Positions 14,098 through 26,825 of a stretch of DNA of 64,000 nt are shown piece after piece. Position 1 is the stretch's first letter; the number at the start of each line of letters is the position of its first letter. Location of the stretch: assembly GCA_036417435.1 (NCBI GenBank), contig CM070910.1:73206784-73270783 (forward strand), in the 5' to 3' direction. Position numbers and translations under genes: made by a program. This DNA is from Inia geoffrensis (Eukaryota; Chordata; Mammalia; Artiodactyla; Iniidae). Below the pieces are notes generated by a model. It was not told the DNA's origin and did not search any database. It saw nothing but the letters and a program-made list of their open reading frames with translations.

Positions 14098-15604
14098 AAC
14101 ACTAAACTGTTTCCGTGCCCTACCCTGTTCCCTAATCCCTCCCATTGCCTAACACTAAACCTAACCCCATCCTTAAACCTTAAACTCTTCCTAGGCCGTA
14201 CCCTAACCCATGCCCTAATCTTAACCAGTACACAAACACTAACTCGTGCCCTCAAACGTACGCTAAGCCTTAAGCGTTGTCGTAAACTATCCTGTACCCT
14301 AATCCCTCCCCATTCCCTATCCCTAACCCTAACCCAAACCCTGAACGTGAGCCTTTTCCAAGACCTTACCCTCAACGGTGCCCTTCTCTTAACCAGTACA
14401 CCAACACTAACTCTTGCCCTCACAATTATGCGAACCCTTAAGCGTTGTCGTACGCTAGCCTGTACCCTAATCCCTCTCCATTCCCTAACCCTAACCCTAA
14501 TCCGAATCCTAACCCTGACCCTAACCCGAAGCCTTACCCTCATCCGTGCCCTAATCTTAACCAGGACACCAACACTAACTCGTGCCCTCACACCTACGCT
14601 AACCCTAAACCGTAGCTGTACCCTAATCTGTACACTAATCCCTGTCCATTCCCTAACCCTAACCCTAACCTGAAACCTAACCCTGACACCCTAAACTTTA
14701 CCCTCTCCCGTGTCCTAAATTTAACCAGTACATCAACACTAACCCATGGCTTCTTACTTAGGCTCACCCTAAACCATTGCCGTACCCTAACCTGTACCCT
14801 AATCAATCACCATTCCCTAAACATAACCCTAACCCAAACCCTTAACGTGACCCTTTTCTGAGGGCTTACCCTCACCCGTGCCTTAATTGTAACCAGTACA
14901 CTAACACTAACTAGTGACCTCACACGTACGCTAACCCTTAAGCGTTGTCGTACCCTAAACTGTATCCTAATCCCTCAGCATTCCCTAACCCTAACCCTAA
15001 ACCGAATCTTAACACTTACCCTCACCTGAAGCCTTACCCTCCCCCGTGCCCTAAAGTTAACCAGGACACTAACACTAACTCTTGCCCTCACACGAACGGT
15101 AACACTTAAGCACTGTCATAACCTAAACTGTACCCTAAACTCTCCCCATTCCCTAACCCTAACCCTAACATGAATCCTAACAATGACCCTCACCCGAAGC
15201 CTTACCCTCACCCGTGCCGTAATCTTAACCAGGACACCAAAACTAACTCGTGGCCTCACACGTACGCTAACCCTTAAGCGTTGTCATAACCCAAATTGTA
15301 CCCTAAACCCTCCCCATTCCCTAACCCTTACCCTAAACCGAATCCTAACCCTGAGCCTCACCCGAAGCCTTACTCTCACCCGTGAACTAATCTTAACCAA
15401 TGCAACATCACTAAACCGTGCCCTCACATGTACGCTAACCCTTAACCACAGCCGTACCCTAACCTGTACCCTAATCCCTCTCCATTCCCTAACCCTAAGC
15501 CTAACCCGAACCCCAAACCTGACACTCAACCGAAGATTTACCCTCACCCGTGTCCTAATTTTAAACAGTCCATCAACACTAACCCATTCCCTCCAACGTA
15601 GGCT
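14098..15604 (+). repeat. HOR block 7, 9 monomers (1,507 bp), F missing
   Basis: Monomer heads: A 14098, B 14265, C 14433, D 14601, E 14765, G 14933, H 15101, I 15269, J 15437. This is the canonical order with one clean monomer (F) absent. D is 164 bp because of a non-hexamer 4-bp loss near 14690. Confidence 0.87.
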
Positions 15605-17120
15605 AACACTAAACCGTTGCCGGGCCCTACCCTGTTCCCTAATCCCTCTCATTGCCTAACCCTAACCCTAACCCCATCCCTAAACCTGACACTCTTCCGA
15701 GGCCCTACCCTAGCCCATGCCCTCATCTTAACCAGTACACAAACACTAACTCCTGCCCTCAAACGTACACTAACCCTTAAACGTTGTTGTACCCTATCCT
15801 GCACCCTAATCCCTCCCCATTCCCTAACCCAAACCCTAACCCAAACCCTGAACGTGACCCTTATCCGAGGCCTTACCCTCACTGGTGCCCTTGTCTTAAC
15901 AAGTACACCAACACTAACTCGTGCCCTCACAATTATGTGAAACCTTAATCGCTGTTGTACCCTAGCCTGTACCCTAATCCCTCTCAATTCCCTAACACTA
16001 ACCCTAACCCTAATCCGAATCATAACCCTGACCCTCACCCGAAGCCTTACCCTCACCCGTGCCCTAATCTTAACTAGGACACCAACACTAACTCGTGCCT
16101 TCACACGTACGCTAACCCTAAACTACAGCTGTACCCTAACCTTTACCCTAATCCCTCTCCATTCCCTAACCCTAGCCCTAACCTGAAACCTAACCCTGAC
16201 ACTCACCCTAAACTTTACCCTCACCCGTGTCCTAATTTTAACCAGTACATCAACACTAACCCATGCCCTCTTACATAGGCTAACCCTAAACCATTGCCGT
16301 ACCCTAACCTGTACCCTAATCAATCCCCATTCCCTAACCCTAACCCTAACCCAAACCCTAAACATGACCCTCACCTGAACCCTTACCCTCACCCGTGTCC
16401 TAATGTTAACCAGCACACCAACACTAATTCGTGCCCTCACACGTACGCTAACTCTTAAGAGTTGTCGTACCCTAAACTGTACCATAATCCCTCCCCATTC
16501 CCTAAACCTAACCCGAACCCGAATCCTAACCCTGACCCTCACCGTAAGCCTTACCCTCACCCGTGCCCGAATCTTAACCATGACACTAACATTAACTCTT
16601 TCTCTCACACGAACGGTAACCCTTAATCACTGTTGTACCCTAAACTGTACCCTAATCCCTCCCCATTCCCTAACCCTAACCCTAACACGAATCCTAAACC
16701 TGACCATCACCCGAAACCTTACCCTCACCCGTGCCCTAAACTTAACCAGGACACCAACACTAACTTGTGCCCTCACACGTACACTAACCCTTAAGCATTG
16801 TCCTACCCTAAATTGTAACCTAATCGCTCCCCATTCCCTAAACCTAACCCTAACCCGAATCCTAACCCTGAGTCTCACCCTAAGCCTTAAACTCACCCGT
16901 GACCTAATCTTAACCAATAAACCATCACTAAACCGTGCCCTCACACGTACGCTAATCCTAAACTGCAGCCGTACCCTAACCTGTACCCTAATCCCTCTCC
17001 ATTCCCTAACCCTAACCCTAACCCGAACCCTAACCCTGACATTCACCGAAGATTTACCCTCACTCGTGTCCTAATTTTAAACAGTCCATCAACACTAACC
17101 CATGCCCTCCAACGTAGGGT
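15605..17120 (+). repeat. HOR block 8, 9 monomers (1,516 bp), E/F fusion
   Basis: Monomer heads: A 15605, B 15772, C 15940 (174 bp), D 16114, E/F 16282, G 16450, H 16618, I 16786, J 16954. One monomer was lost by an exchange inside E and F, so 16282 has an E head (AATCAATCCCC) and an F tail (CAGCACACC). Confidence 0.87.
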
Positions 17121-17947
17121 AACACTAAACTGTTGCCGTGCCCTACCCTGTTCCCTAATCCCTCCCTTTGCCCAACACTAAACCTAACCCCATCCCTAAA
17201 CCAGACGCTCTTCGGAGGCCCTACCCTAACCCATGCCCTAATCTTAACCAGTACACAAACACTGACTCGTGCCCTCAAGCGTACGCTAACCCTTAAGCGT
17301 TGTCGTACCCTATCCTGTACCCTATTCCCTCCCCATTCCCTAAACCTAACACTAACCCAAACCCTGAATGTGACCCTTTTCAAAGGCCTTACCCTCACTG
17401 GTGCCCTTGTCTTATCCAGTACACCAACACTAACTCGTGCCCTCACAATTATGCGAACCCTTAAGCGTTGTCGTACACAAGCCTATACCCTAATCCTTGT
17501 GCATTCCCTAACACTAACCCTAACCCTGACCTTCACCCTAAGCCTTACCCACACCCGTGCCCTAATCTTAACCAGGACACCAACACTAATTCGTGCCCTC
17601 ACACGAACGCTAACACTTAAGCACTGTCGTACCCTAAACTGAACCCTAATCCCTCCCCATTCCCTAACCCTAACCCTAACACGAATCCTAACCCTGACCC
17701 TCACCCGAAGCCTTACCCTCACCTGTGCCCTAATCTTAACCAGGACACCAACACTAACTCGTGCCCTCACACGTACGCTAACCCTAAACCGCAGCTGTAC
17801 ACTAACCTGTACCCTAATCCCTCTCCATTCCCTAACCCTAACACTAACCCGAACCCTAACCCTGACACTCACCCGAAGATTTACCCACACCCGTGTCCTA
17901 ATTTTAAACAGTCCATCAACACTAACCCATGCTTTCCAACGTAGGTT
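17121..17947 (+). repeat. HOR block 9, 5 monomers (827 bp)
   Basis: Monomer heads: A 17121, B 17288, C 17456 (156 bp), H 17612, J 17780. J has a D-like head (CCGCAGCTG) but J body and tail (GAAGATTTACCC, AAACAGTCCATC). Confidence 0.82.
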
Positions 17948-20900
17948 AACACTAAACCGATGCCATGCTCTACCCTGTTCCCTAATCCCTCCCATTGCCT
18001 AACCGTAACCCTAACCTCATCCCTAAACCTGACCCTCTTCCGAGGCCCTACACTAACCCATGCCGTAATCTTAACCAGTACACAAACACTAACTCGTGCC
18101 CTCAAACGTACTCTAGCCCTTAAGCGTTGTCGTACCCTATCCTGTACCCTAATCCCTCTCCATTCCCTAACACTATCCCTAACACTGACCCTCACCCGAA
18201 TCCTAAACCTGACCTTCACCCGAAGCCTTACCCACACCCGTGCCCTAATCTTAAACAGGACACCAACACTAAATCGTGCCCTCACACGTACGCTAACCCT
18301 AAACCGCAGCTGTACCCTAACCTGTACCCTAATCCCTCTCCATTCCCTAGCCCTAACCTGAAACCTAACCCTGACACTCACCCTAAAGTTTACCCTCACC
18401 TGTGTCCTAATTTTAACCAGTATATCAACACTAACCCATGCCCTCTTACGTAGGCTAACCCTAAACCATTGCCGTACTGTAACCTGTACCATAAACAATC
18501 CCCATTCGCTAACCATAACCCTAACCCAAACCCTTAATGTGACCCTCTTCCGAGGCCTTACACTCACCCGTGCCCTAATCGTAACCAGTACACTAACACT
18601 AACTAGTGACCTCACACGTACGCTAACCCTTAAGCGTTTTCGTACGCTAAACTGTACCGTAATCCCTTCCTATTCCCTAACCCTAACCCTAACACGAATC
18701 CTAACCCTGACCCTCACCCGAAGCCTTACCCTCACCAGTGCCCTAATCTTAACCAGGAGACTAACACTAACTCTTGCCCTCACACGAACGGTAATAATTA
18801 AGCATTGTCGTACCCTAAACTGTACCCTAATCCCTCCCCATTCCCTAACCCTAACTCTGACCCAAACCCTGAACGTTACCCTTTTCCGAGGCCTTACCCT
18901 CACCGCTGCCCTTGTCTTAACCAGTACACCAACACTAACTAGTGCCCTCACAATTATGCGAACCCTTAAGCGTTGTCGTACCCTAGCCTGTACCCTAATC
19001 CCTCTCCATTCCCTAACCCTAACCCTAACCCGAAACCTAACCCTGACCCTCACCCGAAGCCTTACCCTCACCCGTGCCCTAATCTTAACCAGGACACCAA
19101 CATTAACTCGTGCCCTCACACGTACGCTAACCCTAAACCGCAGCTGTACCCTAACCTGTACCCTAATCCCTGTCCATTCCTTAACCCTAACCCGAACCTG
19201 AAACCTAACCCTGACACTCACCCTAAACTTTACCCTCACCTGTGTCCTAATTTTAACCAGTACATCAACAGTAACCCATGCTCTCTTACGTAGGCTAACA
19301 CTAAACCATTGCCGTACCTTAACCTGTACCCTAATCAAACCCCATTCCCTAACCATAACCCTAACCCAAATCCTTAACGTGACCCTCTTCCGAGGCCTTA
19401 CCCTCACCCGTGTCCTAATCGTAACCAGTACACTAACTAGTGACCTCAAACGTACGCTAACCCTTAAGCGTCATCGTACCCAAACTATACCCTAATCCCT
19501 CCCCATTCCCTAACCCTAACCCTAACCCGAATCATAAACCTGACCCTCACCCGAAACCTTACCTTCACCCGTGCCCTAATCTTAACCAGCACACCAACAC
19601 TAATTCATGCCATCACACGTACACTATCCCTTAAGAGTTGTCGTACCCTAAACTGTACCCTAATCCCTCCCCATTCCCTAACCCTAACCCTAACCCGAAT
19701 CCTAACCCTGACCCTCACCCGAAGCCTTACCCTCACCCGTGCCCTAATCTTAACCAGGACACCAACACTAACTCGTGCCCTCACACATGCGCTAACCCTA
19801 AACTGCAGCTGTACCCTAACCTGTACACTAATCCCTCTCCATTCCCTAACTCTAACCCTAACCTGAAACCTAACCCTGACACTCACGCTAAACTTTAACC
19901 TCACCCGTGTCCTAATTTTAACCAGTACATCAAAACTAACACATGCCCACTTATGTAGGCTAACCCTAAACCATTGTCGTACACTAACCTGTACCGTAAT
20001 CAATCCCCATTCCCTAACCATAACCCTAAACCAAACCCTTAACGTGACCCGCTTCCGAGGCCTTACCCTCACCGGTGCCCTAATCGTAACCAGTACACTA
20101 ACACTAACTAGTGACCTCACACGTACGCTAACCATTAAGCATCATCGTAACCTAAACTGTACCCTAATCCCTCCCCATTCCCTAAACCTAACCCTAACCT
20201 GAATCGTAAACCTGACCCTCACCTGAAGCCTTACTCTCTCCCGTGCTCGAATCTTAACCAGCACACCAACACTAACTCGTGCCCTCACACGTACGCTAAC
20301 CCTTAAGCGTTGTCGTACGCTAAACTGTACCCTAAACCCTCCCCATTCCCTAGCCCTAACCCTAACACGAATCCTAACCCTGACCCTCACCCGAAGCCTT
20401 ACCCTCACCTGTGCCCTAATCTTAACCAGGACACTAACACTAACTCTTGCCCTCACACGAATGGTAACAATTAAGCATTGTCGTACCCTAAACTGTACCA
20501 TAATCTCTCCCCATTCCCTAACCCTAACCCTAACCCAAACCCTGAACGTTACCCTTTTCCGAGGCCTCACCCTCACCGGTGCCCTTGTCTTAACCAGTAC
20601 ACCAACACTAACTAGTGCCCTCACAATTATGCGAACCCTTAAGCGTTGTCGTACCCTAGCCTGTACCCTAATCCCTCTCCATTCCCTAACCCTAACCCTA
20701 ACCCGAATCCTATCCCTGACCTTCACCCGAAGCCTTACTCACACTCGGGCCCTAATCTTAACCAGGACACCAACACTAACTCGGGCCCTCACACGTACGC
20801 TAACCCTAAACTGCAGCTGTACCCTAACCTGTGCCCTAATCCCTCTCCATTCCCTAACCCTAACCTGAAACCTAACCCTGACACTCACCCTAAACTTTAC

Positions 20901-21803
20901 CCTCACCCATGTCCTAATTTTAACCAGTACATCAACACTAACCCATGCCCTCTTATGCAGGCCAACCCTAAACCATTGCCGTACACTAACCTGTACCCTA
21001 ATCATTCCCCGTTCCCTAACCATAACCATAACCCAAACCCTTAACGTGACCCTCTTCCGAAGCCTTACCCTCACCCGTGCCCTAATCGTAACAGGTACAC
21101 TAACACTAACTAGTGACCTCACACGCACGCTAACCCTTAGGCGTCATCGTACCCTAAACTGTACCCTAATCCCTCCCCATTCCCTAACCCTAACCCTAAC
21201 CCGAATTGTAAAGCTGACCCTCAACCGAACACTTACACTCACCCGTGCCCTAATCTTAACCAGGACACCAACACTAATTCGTGTCCTCACACGTACGCTA
21301 CCACTTAAGCGTTGTCGTACCCTAAACTATACCCTCATCCCTCCCCATTCTCTAACCCTAACCCTAACCCGAATCTTAACCCTGACCCTCACCTGAAGCC
21401 TTACCCTCACCCGTGCCCTAATCTGAACCAGGACACCAATACTAACTCGTGCCCTCACACGTACGCTAACCCTTATGCATTGTCATACCCTAATTTGTAC
21501 CCTAATCCCTCCCCATTCCCTAACCCTAACCGTAACCCTAATCCTAACCCTGAGCCTCACCCTAAGCCTTACCCTCACCCGTGACCTAATCTTAATCAAT
21601 ACACCATCACTAAACCATGCCCTCACACGTACGCTAACCATAAACCGGAGCCGTACTCTAACCTGTACCCTAATCTCTCTCCATTCCCTAACCCTAACCC
21701 TAGCCCGAACCCTAACCCTGACACTCACCCGAAGATTTACCCTCACGCGTGTCCTAATTTTGAACAATCCATCAATACTAACCCATGCCCTCCAACGTAG
21801 GCT
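17948..21803 (+). repeat. HOR block 10, 23 monomers (3,856 bp)
   Basis: Monomer heads: A 17948, B/C 18115 (180 bp), D 18295, E 18457, G 18625, H/B 18793, C 18961, D 19129, E 19297, F 19459, G/C 19626, D 19794, E 19962, F 20130, G 20298, H/B 20466, C 20634, D 20802, E 20964, F 21132, G/H 21300, I 21468, J 21636. An A-less ten-mer variant (H/B-C-D-E-F-G/C-D-E-F-G) repeats inside it at 1,673 bp. Confidence 0.8.
18793..20465 (+). repeat. Variant ten-mer lacking A, I and J (1,673 bp)
   Basis: Order H/B-C-D-E-F-G/C-D-E-F-G. The next unit begins with the same H/B hybrid at 20466, followed by C 20634, D 20802 and E 20964 at offsets of 1,673-1,667 bp. The H/B hybrid heads share the private marks ATTAAGCATTG and GAACGTTACCC, so both copies descend from one exchange. 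Confidence 0.8.
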
Positions 21804-22976
21804 GACACTAAACCGTTGCCGTGCCCTACCCTGCTCCCTAATCCCTCCCATTGCCTAACCCTAACCCTAACCCCATCCCTAAACCTGACCCTCTTCCGAG
21901 GCCCTACCCTAACCCATGCCCTAATCTTAACCAGTACACAAACACTAACTCGTGCCCTCAAACGTACACTAACCCTTAAGCGTTGTCGTACCCTATCCTG
22001 CACCCTAATCCCTCCCCATTCCCTAATCCTAACCCTAACCCAAATCCTGAACGTGACCCATTTCCGAGGCCTTACCCTCACCGGTGCCCGTGTCTTAACC
22101 AGTACACCAACACTAACTCGTGCCCTCAAAATTATGCAAACACTTAAGCGTTGTCGTACCCTATCCTCTACCCTAATTCCTCTCCATTCCCTAACCCTAA
22201 CCCTAACCCGAATCCTAACCCTGATCCTCACCCGATGCCTTACCTTCACCCGTGCCATAATCTTAACCAGGACACCAACACTAACTCGTGCCCTCACACG
22301 TACGCTAACCCTAAACCTCAGCTGTACCCTAATCTGTACCCTAATCCCTCTCCATTCCCGAACCCTAACCCTAACCTGAAACCTAATCCTGACACTCACC
22401 CTAAACTTTACCCTCACCCGTGTCCTAATTTTAACCAGTACATCAACACTAACCCATGCCCTCTTACGTAGGCTAACCCTAAACCATTGCCGTACCCTAA
22501 CCTGTAGCCTAATCAATCCCCATTCCCTAACCATAACCCTAACCCAAACCCTTAACGTGACCCTCTTCCGAGGCCTTACCCTCACCCGTGCCCTAATCGT
22601 AACCAGTACACTAAAACTAACTAGTGACCTCACACGTACGCTAACCCTTAAGCGTTGTCGTACCCTAAACTGTACCCTAATCCCTCCCCATTACCTAACC
22701 CTAACCCTAACCCGAATCCTAACCCTGACTCTCACCCGAAGCCTTACCCTCACCAGTGCCCTAATCTTAACCAGGACACCAACACTAACTCGTGCCCTCA
22801 CACGTACGCTAACCCTAAACCGCAGCGGTACCCTAACCCTACCCTAATCCCTCTCCATTCCCTAAACCGAACCCTAACCCGAACCCTAACCCTGACACTC
22901 CCCAAAGATTTACCCTCACATGTGTCCTAATTTTAAAAAGTCCATCAACACTAACCCATGCCCTCCAACATAGGCT
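21804..22976 (+). repeat. HOR block 11, 7 monomers (1,173 bp)
   Basis: Monomer heads: A 21804, B 21971, C 22139, D 22307, E 22475, G/C 22643, J 22811. C carries CCCTATCCTC instead of CCCTAGCCTG, a change shared with the C monomer at 23312. Confidence 0.84.
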
Positions 22977-24480
22977 AACACTAAACCGTTGCCGTGCCGT
23001 ACCCTGTTCCCTAATCCCTCCCATTGCCTAACCCTAACCCTAACCCCATCCCTAAACCTGACCCTCTTCCGAGGCCCTACCCTAACCCATGCTCTAATCT
23101 TAACCAGTACACAAACACTAACTCGTGCCCTCAAACGTACGCTTACCCTTAAGCGTTGTCGTACCCTATCCTGCACCCTAATCCCTCCCCATTCCCTAAT
23201 CCTAACCCTAACCCAAACCCTGAACGTGACCCTTTTCCGAGGCCGTACACTCACCGGTGCCCTTCTCTTAACCAGTACACCAACACTAACTCGTGCCCTC
23301 ACAATTATGCGAACGCTTAAGCGTTGTCGTACCCTATCCTCTACCCTAATCCCTCTCCATTCCCTAACCCTAACTCTAACCCGAATCCTAACCCTGACCC
23401 TCCCCTGAAACCTTACCCTCACCTGTGCCCTAATATTACCCAGGACACTAACACTAACTCTTGCCCTCACACGAACGGTAACCCTTAAGCACTGTCGTAC
23501 CCTAAACTGTACCCTAACCCCTCCCCTTTCCCTAACCCTAACCCTAACACGAATCCTAACCCTGACCCACATCCGAAGACTTACCCTCACCCGTGCCCTA
23601 ATCTTAACCAGGACACCAACACTAACTTGCGCCCTCACACGTATGCTAATCCTTAAGCGTTGTCATACCCTAAATTGTCCCCTAATCCCTCCCCATTCCC
23701 TAACCCTAACCCTAACCCTAACCCTGACCCTCACCCGAAACGTAACCCTCAACCGTGCCCTAATCTTAACCAGCACACAAACACTTATTCGTGCCCTCAC
23801 ACGTACGCTAACCCTGAAGCGTTGTCGTACCCTAAACTGTACCTTAATCCCTCCCTATTCCGTAACCCTAACCCTAACCCAAACCCTGAACGTGACCCTT
23901 TTCCGAGGCCTTACCCTCACCGGTGCCCTTGTCTTAACCAGTACACCAATACTAACTCGTGCCCTCACAATTATGCGAACCCTTAAGCGTTGTCGTATGC
24001 TAGCCTGTACCCTAATCCCTCTCCATTCCCTAACCCTAACCCAACCCGAATCCTAAACCTGACACTCACCCTGAACTTTACCCTCACCCGTGTCCTAATT
24101 TTAACCAGTACATCAACACTAACCCATGCCCTCTTACGTAGGCTAACCCTAAACCATTGCCGTACCCTAACCTGTAGCCTAATCAATCCCCATTCCCTAA
24201 CCCTAACCCTAACCCAAATCCTAACCCTGAGCCTCAACCTAAGCCTTACCCTCACCCGTGTCCTAATCTTAACCAATACACCATCACTAAAACGTGCCCT
24301 CACACGTACGCTAACCCTAAACCGCAGCTGTACTCTAACCTGTACCCTAATCCCTCTCCATTCCCTATCCCTAACCCTAACCCGAACCCTAACCCTGACA
24401 CTCACCCGAAGATTTACCCTCACCCGTGTCCTAATTTTAAACACTCCATCAACACTAACCCATGCCCTCCAACGTAGGCT
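22977..24480 (+). repeat. HOR block 12, 9 monomers (1,504 bp), mostly hybrids
   Basis: Monomer heads: A 22977, B 23144, C/G 23312, H 23480, I/F 23648, G/B 23810, C/D 23978, E/I 24145, J 24313. Five of nine monomers are hybrids, the densest mixing in the window. A perfect four-unit CCCTAA run lies in I/F at 23698-23721. Confidence 0.76.
23698..23721 (+). repeat. Perfect (CCCTAA)4 run
   Basis: Four exact telomeric hexamers followed by CCCTGA. Runs of four are the longest exact telomeric tracts I found; most monomers hold two or three. Confidence 0.95.
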
Positions 24481-26825
24481 AACACTAAATCGTTCCCGTG
24501 CCCTACCGTGCTCCCTAATCCCTCCCATTGCCTAACCCTAACCCTAATCCCATCCCTAAACCTGACACTCTTCCGAGGCCCTACCCTAACCCATGCCCTA
24601 ATCTTAACCAGTACACAAACACTAACTAATGCCCTCAAACGTACGCTAACCCTTAAGCCTTGTCGTACCCTATCCTGCACCCTAATCCCTCCCCATTCCC
24701 TAACCCTAACCCTAACCCAAACCCTGAACGTGACCCTTTTCCGAGGCCTTACCCTCACCGTGGCCCTTGTCTTAACCAGTACACCAACACTAACTTGTGC
24801 CCTCACAATTATGCGAACCCTTAAGCGTTGTCGTACCCTAGCCTGTACCCTAATCCCTCTCCACTCCCTAACCCTAAACCTAACCTGAAACCTAACCCTG
24901 ACACTCACCCTAAACTTTACCCTCACCCGTGTCCTAATTTTAACCAGTACATCAACACTAACCCATGCCCTTTTACGTAGGCTAACCCTAAACCATTGCC
25001 GTACCCTAAACTGTACCCTAATCAATCAACATTCCCTAATTATAACCCTAACCCAAACCCTTAACGTGACCATCTTCCGAGGCCTTACCCTCACCCGTGC
25101 CCTAATCGTGACGAGTATACTAAAACTAACTAGTGTCCACACACGTACGCTAACCCTTAAGCGTCATCGTACCCTAAACTGTACCCTAATCCCTCCCCTT
25201 TCCCTACCCCTAACCCTAACCGGAATCGTAAACCTGACCCTCACCCGAAACCTTACCCTCACCCGTGCCCTAAGCTTAACCAGGACACTAACTCTAACTC
25301 TTGCCCTCGCACGAACGGTAACCCTTAAGCACTCTCGTACCCTAAACTGTACCCTAATCCCTCCCTATTCCCTAACCCTAACCCTAACACGAATCCTAAC
25401 ACTGACCCTCACCCGAAGCCTTACCCTCACCCGTGCCCTAATCTTAACCAGGACACCAACACTAACTCATGCCCTCACACGTACGCTAACCCTTAAGCGT
25501 TGTCATACCCTAAATTGTACACTAATCCATCCCCATTCCCTAACCCTAACCCTAACCCGACTCCTAACCCTGAGCCTCACCCTAAGCCTTACGCTCACCC
25601 GTGACCTAATCTTAACCAATACACCATCACTAAACCGTGCCCTCACATGTACGCTCACCCTAAACCACAGCCGTACACTAACCTGTACCCTAATCCCTCT
25701 CCATTCCCTAACCCTAAACCTAACCTGAAACCTAACCCTGACACTCACCCTAAACTTTACCCTCACCCGTGTCCTAATTTTAACCAGTACATCAACACCA
25801 ACCCATGCCCTCTTACGTAGGCTAACCCTAAACCGTTGCCGTACCCTAAACTGTACCCTAATCAATCAACATTCCCTAATTATAACCCTAACCCTAACCC
25901 TTAACGTGACCACCTTCCGATTCCTTACCCTCACCCGTGCCCTATTCGTGACCAGTACACTAAAACTAACTAGTGTCCTCACACGTACGCTAACCCTTAA
26001 GCATCATCGTACCCTAAACTGTACCCAAATCCCTCCCCATTCCCTAACCATAACCATAACCCGAATCGTAAACCTGACCCTCACCCGAAACATTACCCTC
26101 ACCCGTGCCCTAACCTTAACCAGCACACCAACACTAATTTGTGGCCTCACACGTCCGCTAACCCTTAAGCGTTGTCGTACCCTAAACTGTACCCTAATCC
26201 CTCCCCATTCCCTAACCCTAACCCTAACCCGAATTCTAACGCTGACTCTCACCTGAAGCCTTACCCTCACCCGTGCCCTAATCTTAACCTGGACACTAAC
26301 ACTAACTCTTGCCCTGACACGAACGGTAACCCTTAAGCACTGTCGTACACTAAACTGTACCCTAATCACTCCCCATTCCCTAACCCTAACCCTAACCCGA
26401 ATCGTAAACCTGACCCTCACCCGAATCCTTAAACTCACCCGTGCCCTAATCTTAACCAGCACACCAACACTAATTCGTGCCCTCACACGTACGTTAACCC
26501 TTAAGCGTTGTCGAACCCTAAACTGTACCCTAATCCCTCTCCATTCCCTAACCCTAACACGAATCGTAACCCTGAGCCTCACCCTAAGCCTTACACTCAC
26601 CCGTTACCTAATCTTAACCAATACACCATCACTAAACCGTGCCCTCACACGTACGCTAACCCTAAAACGCAGCCATACCCTAAACTGTACCCTAATTGCT
26701 CTCCATTCCCTAACCCTAACACTAACCCGAACCCTAACCCTGACACTCACCCGAAGAATTACCCTCACCCGTGTCCTAATTTTAAACAGTCCATCAACAC
26801 TAACTCACGCCCCCCAACGAAGGAT
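24481..26825 (+). repeat. HOR block 13, 14 monomers (2,345 bp)
   Basis: Monomer heads: A 24481, B 24648, C/D 24816, E 24984, F/G 25152, H 25320, I 25488, J/D 25656, E 25824, F 25992, G 26160, H/F 26328, G/I 26496, J 26658. It contains the first E monomers of the variant subfamily (AATCAATCAACATTCC, CTAATTATAACC, TAGTGTCC). The J tail near 26817 reads CCCCAACGAAGGAT rather than CTCCAACGTAGGCT. Confidence 0.8.
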